Shown here: piece by piece, positions 60,350 through 64,000 of the stretch
Layout: every line of letters starts with the position of its first letter
Numbering within the stretch: the stretch's first letter is position 1
From: Solibacteraceae bacterium
GTDB taxonomy: Bacteria; Acidobacteriota; Terriglobia; Bryobacterales; Bryobacteraceae
Direction: 5' to 3'
Assembly: GCA_026984795.1 (NCBI GenBank)
Contig: JALSRK010000052.1
Coordinates: 248,001 to 312,000 of the forward strand
Length of the DNA stretch: 64,000 nt
Position numbers and translations under genes: made by a program
Notes under the pieces: model-generated
What the model was told of the DNA's origin: nothing
The model's input: only the letters and a program-made list of their open reading frames with translations
Database searches by the model: none

Positions 60350-61912
60350 TTACGTGCTGCGGCCCATCGCGGCTTCCGCCGTCCCGGCCGGCACAACACC
60401 GAAAAGCCGATCCAGGTGCTCTGCCGGAGGCAGCTCGTGCGCCGTGAGACGGCTGATCAAGAAATAGGCCAGTAAGGAAATCAGGAACGAGGGGATGATT
60501 TCGTGGATGTCGCGGAGCCCCTCGAAACGGAAGCGCAGGCCGAACCGCCAGACGAGGCAGCTCACTACGCCGATCAGCATCGACCAGAACGCTCCGTGCC
60601 CGGTGCCCCAGCGCAGGTAGAGGCCGCCGAAGACCGCCGGGAAGAAGCTGGCGGCGAAGATCGCGCCGGCGAAGCTGGTCAGCTCGACGATACCGGCGGG
60701 CGGATAGACCGTGGCCACGAAAACCAGCGCGGAGTAAACAACGATGGCCGCTTTGGTGCGCGGCACGATGCGCTCCCGGCGCATCGGCCTCCAGGCGTTC
60801 CAGACGTCGTTTACCAGGACCGTCCCCACCACCAGCATCGCCGAGGCGAGCGAACTCATCCCGGCGGCGAACAGGCCGGTGAGGCAAAGCCCGCTCACCG
60901 CCTGATTGTCGAACTTCGCCAGCATGAAGCCGACGACTTCATCGGTGTTCCGGATCAGATAGGCGGCCTCCTCGCGGGTGGCCATGCCGTGGACCAGGGC
61001 GCCCAGGCCCATTACGCAGAGCAGCGAGATGCCCAGGAACACCGGCGTCCAGATCATGGCGAAGCGCATGCCGCGGGCGTTGTCCACCGAGTAGAAGCGC
61101 ACCAGGCATCGCGGTTCGGCGATCTGCTTCATGCCCACGGCCAGGCCGATGCCGAGGATGTAAGTGAACGAGACCAGCGATGCGAAGGTCACCAGCCCGT
61201 TGCCGATCGGCTCGCCGGTGCGGCTGACGTGGTCGATGTCCGAGATGCGCGCCATGAGCTCGGCCGGACCTCCGGCGTAGAGGAACGGAAGCGTGACCAT
61301 GATGATGGCCACGGCGAAGATCATGATCCCCTGGACGGCGTCGGTCCACAGCACGCTGTACATGCCGCCCATGACGGTGTAGATGCAGGTGAAGGCGATC
61401 AGGGCGAAGGCGCCCCAGACGTAGGGGACGTCCATCACCGAGACGAGCAGGTGGGCACAGCCTTTGGCGATGCCGGCCATGTACCAGACGGTGGCGAACA
61501 AGATGGCGACCCCCGAGAGGATGCGCGTCGCCCGCGCCAGGGAACTGCGGTACCGGAACTCGAAGTAGTCGGGGATGGTGACCGACTTCAGCCCGGCGGT
61601 CTGGTTGCGCAGCCGCGGCCCGAGCAGCAGCCAGGAAATCATGCAGAACGCCGTCCAGAAGACGCCCACCCAGGTCCAGCTCAGTCCGGCGGCGAAGGCT
61701 TCGCCGGCCTGTCCGATGTAGGTGTTCGTGCTGGCGAAGGTGGAGAAGAAGGCGAGCGAGACCACCCAACCGGGAACCTCGCGCCGGGCGACATAGTATT
61801 CGCTGACCCCCTTCGACGCCCGCAGGCGGAAGCGCCAGCCGATGCCCAGGCAGACGCCCAGGTACACGGCGGTCATGAACAGAATGAGCCAGTGGTCCGC
61901 CAGCAGGCTCAT
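60350..61912 (-). CDS. Sodium:solute symporter
   Basis: SSS-family transporter of 520 residues with about 13 membrane spans. Characteristic parts are SKGVSEYYVARREVPGW, SLAFFSTFASTNTYIGQAGEAF, TIPDYFEFRYRS, YTVMGGMYSVLWTDAVQG (the SSS signature region) and GLFAAGMSSLASAMLVVGTV with the Na2-site Ser/Thr residues. ATG 61912 overlaps the stop of a 47-residue membrane protein as ATGA. Substrate may be a sugar, organic acid or pantothenate-like compound; not decidable here. Confidence 0.92.
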   Translation of the reverse strand: MSLLADHWLILFMTAVYLGVCLGIGWRFRLRASKGVSEYYVARREVPGWVVSLAFFSTFASTNTYIGQAGEAFAAGLSWTWVGVFWTAFCMISWLLLGPRLRNQTAGLKSVTIPDYFEFRYRSSLARATRILSGVAILFATVWYMAGIAKGCAHLLVSVMDVPYVWGAFALIAFTCIYTVMGGMYSVLWTDAVQGIMIFAVAIIMVTLPFLYAGGPAELMARISDIDHVSRTGEPIGNGLVTFASLVSFTYILGIGLAVGMKQIAEPRCLVRFYSVDNARGMRFAMIWTPVFLGISLLCVMGLGALVHGMATREEAAYLIRNTDEVVGFMLAKFDNQAVSGLCLTGLFAAGMSSLASAMLVVGTVLVNDVWNAWRPMRRERIVPRTKAAIVVYSALVFVATVYPPAGIVELTSFAGAIFAASFFPAVFGGLYLRWGTGHGAFWSMLIGVVSCLVWRFGLRFRFEGLRDIHEIIPSFLISLLAYFLISRLTAHELPPAEHLDRLFGVVPAGTAEAAMGRST

Positions 61913-62052
61913 TCCCCGCCCTCGCCTCCTGGCGGCGCCGGCGGCGCTTCATCTTCTCCGCGGATGACGATCTTCATCCGCCGTACGATCAGCGCGTTCA
62001 CGACGACCAGAACGAGGACGGCGACATAAGCCGCCGCGGTGAGAAAGTCCAT
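61909..62052 (-). CDS. Small one-helix protein, symporter accessory type
   Basis: A 47-residue protein not large enough for usual gene callers. It starts MDFLTAAAYVAVLVLVVVNA, a single membrane helix, followed by a basic VRRMK stop-transfer and an acidic/Pro-Gly tail in the cytoplasm. ATG 62052 has GAGGGGAG five bases upstream, an excellent ribosome site, and the stop overlaps the symporter start as ATGA. Small helical partners encoded directly before SSS transporters are known (symporter small accessory proteins, DUF3311-like); placement and form support that. Confidence 0.78.
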   Translation of the reverse strand: MDFLTAAAYVAVLVLVVVNALIVRRMKIVIRGEDEAPPAPPGGEGGE

Positions 62053-62142
62053 CGATGCTCCCCTCCTCGGCAGGTTCAGCCGCCGAAGGCTCCCGATGCC
62101 CTCCGCTCTACCAGAGCGCCCGCTGCCCGCGATCCACCCATA

Positions 62143-63657
62143 TCAACCTCGCACACCTCCTCCCGCCGGCTTACCGGGAACCGGCAGCCGGCGCCGCTGG
62201 ATCTTACCCAGCGCGTTGCGCGGCAGCTTTTCGACCCAGAAGAAACGCCGCGGCGCCTTGAAGGACGCCAAATGCTCGCGGCACCGCCGCTCGAGTTCCT
62301 CCGGTTCGGGCCGCGCGCTGCCCGCAGGCGCCAAAAACGCCACGGGAACCTCGCCTTTCACCGGATCCGGCGCGCCCACCACCGCTGCCTCGGCCACCTC
62401 GGGCTGCTCCTCGAGGAACTCTTCGATCTCCCGGGGATAGACATTGAAGCCGCCGGTGATGATCAGCTCCGTCCGCCGCCCTTGCAGCATGTAGTAGCCG
62501 TCAGCCGAGCGCACCGCCAGATCGCCCGAGCGGAACCACCCGTCTTCGGTGAACGCTTCCGCGGTGGCCTGCGGGCGCCGCCAGTAGCCGGCGAACACGT
62601 TGGGCCCTTTGATCTGGATCTCGCCTGAGTCCCGCTCTTCGCCGGCCGCCCCCGTTTCCGGATCGCCCAGCCGGATCGAGACCCCCGGCAGCGGCCGCCC
62701 CACCGAGCCCGGCCGCCGCTCACCCTCATACGGGTTCGACAGGTTCATGAGCGTCTCGGTCATCCCGTAGCGCTCCAGGATCACGTGGCCGTACAGCTCG
62801 GCGAAGCGCTTCAACGTCCGCGCCGGCAGCGCCGCGGAGCCGGAGACGAACAGCCGCATGAAGGCGCCGATCCGGCGGGCGGTCTCCGGAGGGGCGGCCA
62901 GCAGGCGCTCGTACATCGTCGGCACGCCGAAGAACACGGTGGGCCGGAAATCGAGGAACTCCTCGAGGATGGTTTCTTTGCGGAAGCGCTCGAGCAGCCG
63001 CAACCGGTAGCCCGCCGCCAGCCAGGTGTGCAGACCGTTGCCCAGGCCGTGGACGTGGAACAGCGGCAGTGCCAGCAGCAGGCGGTCTTCGGCGGTGATG
63101 CGCCAGCTCTCGATCAGATTGCGGGCGTTGGCGGCGAAGTTCCCGTGGGTCAGCATGGCCCCCTTGGGCCGGCCGGTGGTCCCGGAAGTGTAGATGAGCG
63201 CCGCCACCGTACCGGCGTCCGCCGGACAGGGCGGCGGATCGCTGGGGCAGTCCCGGAGCAGGCCGTAGAAGTCTTCGACGAGATAGAGGTACGGCTCGTG
63301 CAACTGCCGCAGCCCTGGCAGCACCAGCTTCTCGTCTTCACGGCTGACGACGATTCCGCGCGGCTCGGCGTCCTCGAGAATGTAGGCGATCTCCCGCTCC
63401 CGGTACAGGATATTGACCGGCGTGAAAACGAGGCCGATCTTCACCGCCGCCAGGTAGGCGTCGATCAACTCGACACAGTTCTTGAGGTAGACGGCGACCC
63501 GGTCACCCGGGCGGAAGCCGTCTTCAAGCCAGCGGTGCGCCAGCCGGTTGCTGCGGCGATCCAGCTCGGCGAAGCTGTACTCGCGGCCGGCGAACTCCAA
63601 ACCGGTCTCGGCCGCCCGGCGCGTAAGGCACTGTCTGAATAGTCCCGGTAAATTCAC
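62143..63657 (-). CDS. Acyl-CoA synthetase, AMP-binding family
   Basis: ATP-dependent CoA ligase of 504 residues. The AMP-binding motif is YTSGTTGRPKGAMLTH; others are ERYGMTETLMNLSNPYEGER, GWFRSGDLAVRSADGYYMLQGR and the C-terminal Lys motif LPRNALGKIQRRRL. Length and the PLFHVHGLGNGLHTWL segment resemble malonyl-CoA synthetase (MatB) and medium-chain ligases. ATG 63657 starts the standard N-terminus. It is 90 bases upstream of the symporter unit; if coupled, the symporter could import its acid substrate (inference). Confidence 0.9.
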   Translation of the reverse strand: MNLPGLFRQCLTRRAAETGLEFAGREYSFAELDRRSNRLAHRWLEDGFRPGDRVAVYLKNCVELIDAYLAAVKIGLVFTPVNILYREREIAYILEDAEPRGIVVSREDEKLVLPGLRQLHEPYLYLVEDFYGLLRDCPSDPPPCPADAGTVAALIYTSGTTGRPKGAMLTHGNFAANARNLIESWRITAEDRLLLALPLFHVHGLGNGLHTWLAAGYRLRLLERFRKETILEEFLDFRPTVFFGVPTMYERLLAAPPETARRIGAFMRLFVSGSAALPARTLKRFAELYGHVILERYGMTETLMNLSNPYEGERRPGSVGRPLPGVSIRLGDPETGAAGEERDSGEIQIKGPNVFAGYWRRPQATAEAFTEDGWFRSGDLAVRSADGYYMLQGRRTELIITGGFNVYPREIEEFLEEQPEVAEAAVVGAPDPVKGEVPVAFLAPAGSARPEPEELERRCREHLASFKAPRRFFWVEKLPRNALGKIQRRRLPVPGKPAGGGVRG

Positions 63658-63925
63658 GTGGAGAATACCAGTTCCCGATTATCATAACTGCATCGGCGCG
63701 ACTCGAGCCCCCATCACACCGCAATTGCCGCCTCGGTGCAGTCTTTGGCGTAGCCGATCGGCGGGAACTGGCTCTCCAGACCATCGGTCATTTCCTGGCC
63801 GGGATGAAACCAGGAACTGCGTACCCCGAGATTCCGACTCCCTGGAAGCGCGCTTCAATAGTGCCGGTCTGATGGATATCAGTGGGCCGGCCATGGAAGC
63901 CGCTCTTCCACGTGCGGGATCGGCA
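63658..63925. other. Intergenic region with unassigned open stretch
   Basis: No gene is certain. On the minus strand a 47-codon open stretch ends in TGA near 63720; its last 25 codons start with ATG and read MTDGLESQFPPIGYAKDCTE, which looks protein-like. An in-frame stop closes it upstream. It may be a remnant or a very small gene. Confidence 0.25.
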
Positions 63926-64000
63926 TCAGCTTCCATCATGCTTCAGGAGGTCAGCCAGCGCCCGGGCCTGACCCTTGCCCATCCTGCCTTCGAACAACTG
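63926..64000 (-). CDS. 3' end of an unidentified gene
   Basis: The last 24 codons of a minus-strand frame entering from outside the window, ending QLFEGRMGKGQARALADLL plus five residues and TGA at 63926-63928. The amphipathic, Lys/Arg-rich end looks like a real protein C-terminus. Family not recognised. Confidence 0.4.
   Translation of the reverse strand, partial: QLFEGRMGKGQARALADLLKHDGS

Noticed and set aside
1..64000. CRISPR arrays, tRNA or rRNA genes, insertion sequences
   Set aside because: No regularly spaced repeats, no T-loop plus acceptor patterns outside coding sequence, no rRNA-like conserved stretches and no transposase were recognised.

Overview
The window is GC-rich (clearly above 60 percent by eye) and tightly packed, with about 50 genes and many ATGA/GTGA start-stop overlaps. 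The mix points to an Acidobacteriota member of the Bryobacterales/Solibacterales type: an Oar-like TonB-dependent receptor with an N-terminal carboxypeptidase-regulatory domain, two CRTAC1-type (FG-GAP plus ASPIC/UnbV) secreted proteins, secreted Gfo/Idh/MocA and TIM-barrel 'isomerase' proteins, several plant-polysaccharide hydrolases, and a Gram-negative LPS/O-antigen set (LptE, Wzm/Wzt). This placement is inference from gene content; no rRNA is present.

Layout. 1-1728 (minus): fliW, csrA and a flagellin cut by the window edge, with a sigma-28-like promoter inside the end of csrA and a hairpin-rich leader carrying GGA motifs. 1792-4864 (minus): a polysaccharide trio (deacetylase, FemAB-like protein, glycosyltransferase). 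5060-11885 (plus): truB, a hemerythrin-like protein, a TPR lipoprotein, a CRTAC1 lipoprotein and a GH51 arabinofuranosidase. 12124-21888: carbohydrate block with the TonB receptor, a TIM-barrel protein, a tandem pectate-lyase-fold protein split by one in-frame TGA, a GH36-like alpha-galactosidase and an SDR. 21908-30224 (minus): potassium uptake (TrkA/TrkH), a coiled-coil methyltransferase, queF, Wzt/Wzm, a B12-binding radical SAM enzyme and ubiE/menG. 30894-36872: sulfatase, hsp20 with a structured leader, a two-component pair and a Gfo/Idh/MocA protein.

36939-46335 (minus) holds the most unusual locus: a compact Tc-toxin-like pair. The upstream gene is a 1166-residue TcA-related protein (TPR-like N-terminus, Ala/Pro linker, long coiled coil, TcB-binding-type C-terminus). 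Twenty-two bases downstream is a 1957-residue TcB-TcC fusion (SpvB, FG-GAP propeller, YD/RHS shell) ending in a 253-residue membrane-prone tail with an HETGH zinc-protease motif.

46716-63657: LmbE deacetylase, recG, rsmD, a cyclase-family protein, rpsT, then a long minus-strand housekeeping run (ferredoxin-like, cmk, lysC, psd, pssA, an aspartate-semialdehyde-dehydrogenase-like protein without the catalytic cysteine, lptE, holA), a small metallopeptidase, a second CRTAC1 protein, a sodium:solute symporter preceded by a 47-residue one-helix accessory protein, and an acyl-CoA synthetase. The last 75 bases hold the 3' end of an unidentified gene. No tRNA, rRNA, CRISPR array or insertion sequence was recognised.
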